DNA of 12,687 nucleotides from an uncultured Roseiflexaceae bacterium. GTDB lineage: Bacteria; Chloroflexota; Chloroflexia; Chloroflexales; Roseiflexaceae. The stretch covers positions 1 through 12,687 of the forward strand of contig CALJIC010000352.1 in NCBI GenBank assembly GCA_937974195.1, written 5' to 3'. Position 1 is the first letter of the stretch; every line of letters starts with the position of its first letter. The position numbers were made by a program, and so were the translations under genes. The notes under the pieces were generated by a model, which searched no databases, had not been told where the DNA came from, and saw only the letters and a program-made list of their open reading frames with translations. This document shows positions 12,516 through 12,687 of the stretch, piece after piece.

Positions 12516-12687
12516 TGAGTTCTCCTTTATGTATTCACAGGACTTACGCGGTGAGGTCAGAGTGTGCTTGAGGGCGAGAACTGAGCATTGCAGCGCATCA
12601 GTCTGTGCCTGGGACATGGGCATCGGTGGAGGTGGGCATGACAACGGGCAGACTGGCACGGTACGCGTTCCCTTGCGGGTCCAGGGC

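Noticed and set aside
12516..12659. N-terminal extension of the ABC-2 permease to 12659
   Set aside because: The extension is Pro/Cys-rich and unlike a permease start, whereas ATG at 12515 has AAAGGAG in position.
12598..12687. A minus-strand frame entering from the window edge and ending at TGA 12598, possibly the tail of an upstream gene
   Set aside because: Only 29 residues are visible, with no recognisable motif and no resemblance to an ABC ATPase C-terminus.

Overview
The window is very GC-rich DNA (roughly 70% by eye) with tightly packed genes, GTG/TTG starts, strong Shine-Dalgarno sites and long meaningless open frames opposite the genes. The gene mix (F420-dependent reductase, DinB/DUF664 protein, DUF2269-like membrane protein, HEAT-repeat protein, short FMO-like flavoprotein, NarL-type sensor kinase) fits a high-GC chromosome of Chloroflexota or possibly Actinomycetota. 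I lean to Chloroflexota, but this is inference: there is no rRNA or other phylogenetic marker. I saw no CRISPR array, tRNA, integrase, intact transposase or prophage gene.

Layout. (1) 1-569, minus: 5' part of a ring-cleaving-dioxygenase-like VOC gene that runs off the window. (2) 570-1011: a 442-bp divergent spacer rich in hairpins, with a good promoter-like site at 792-820 and a hairpin that can cover the Shine-Dalgarno of the next gene. (3) 1012-1674 and 1873-2499, plus: a TRIC/UPF0126 channel-like protein and a DUF2269-like membrane protein. (4) 8028-2641, a minus-strand run: a conserved protein of unknown function with an Ada-like C-x2-C motif, a sugar phosphate isomerase/epimerase-type TIM barrel, a short FMO-fingerprint flavoprotein and a large HEAT-repeat protein. 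The last two are 15 bp apart and probably co-transcribed. (5) 8791-8243 and 9453-9043, minus: a DinB/DUF664 protein and a deazaflavin (F420)-dependent reductase, the latter ending at a strong intrinsic terminator. (6) 9673-10461, plus: an AAC(3)-family N-acetyltransferase, whose stop overlaps in a CTAG the stop of (7) 12515-10458, minus: an ABC-2 permease followed by a membrane sensor histidine kinase.

How they work together. The permease and kinase resemble the transport-plus-sensing modules of drug or envelope-stress export, but neither the ATPase nor the response regulator is in the window. The isomerase, flavoprotein and HEAT gene may form one transcription unit, with a 13-bp-stem hairpin between the first two. 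The rest look like independent housekeeping or detoxification genes. I did not find a clearly new multi-gene system. The least-explained elements are the structured leader of the TRIC gene, a repeated terminator-like hairpin with a GCGAAGC apex, and the unknown protein at 7387-8028.
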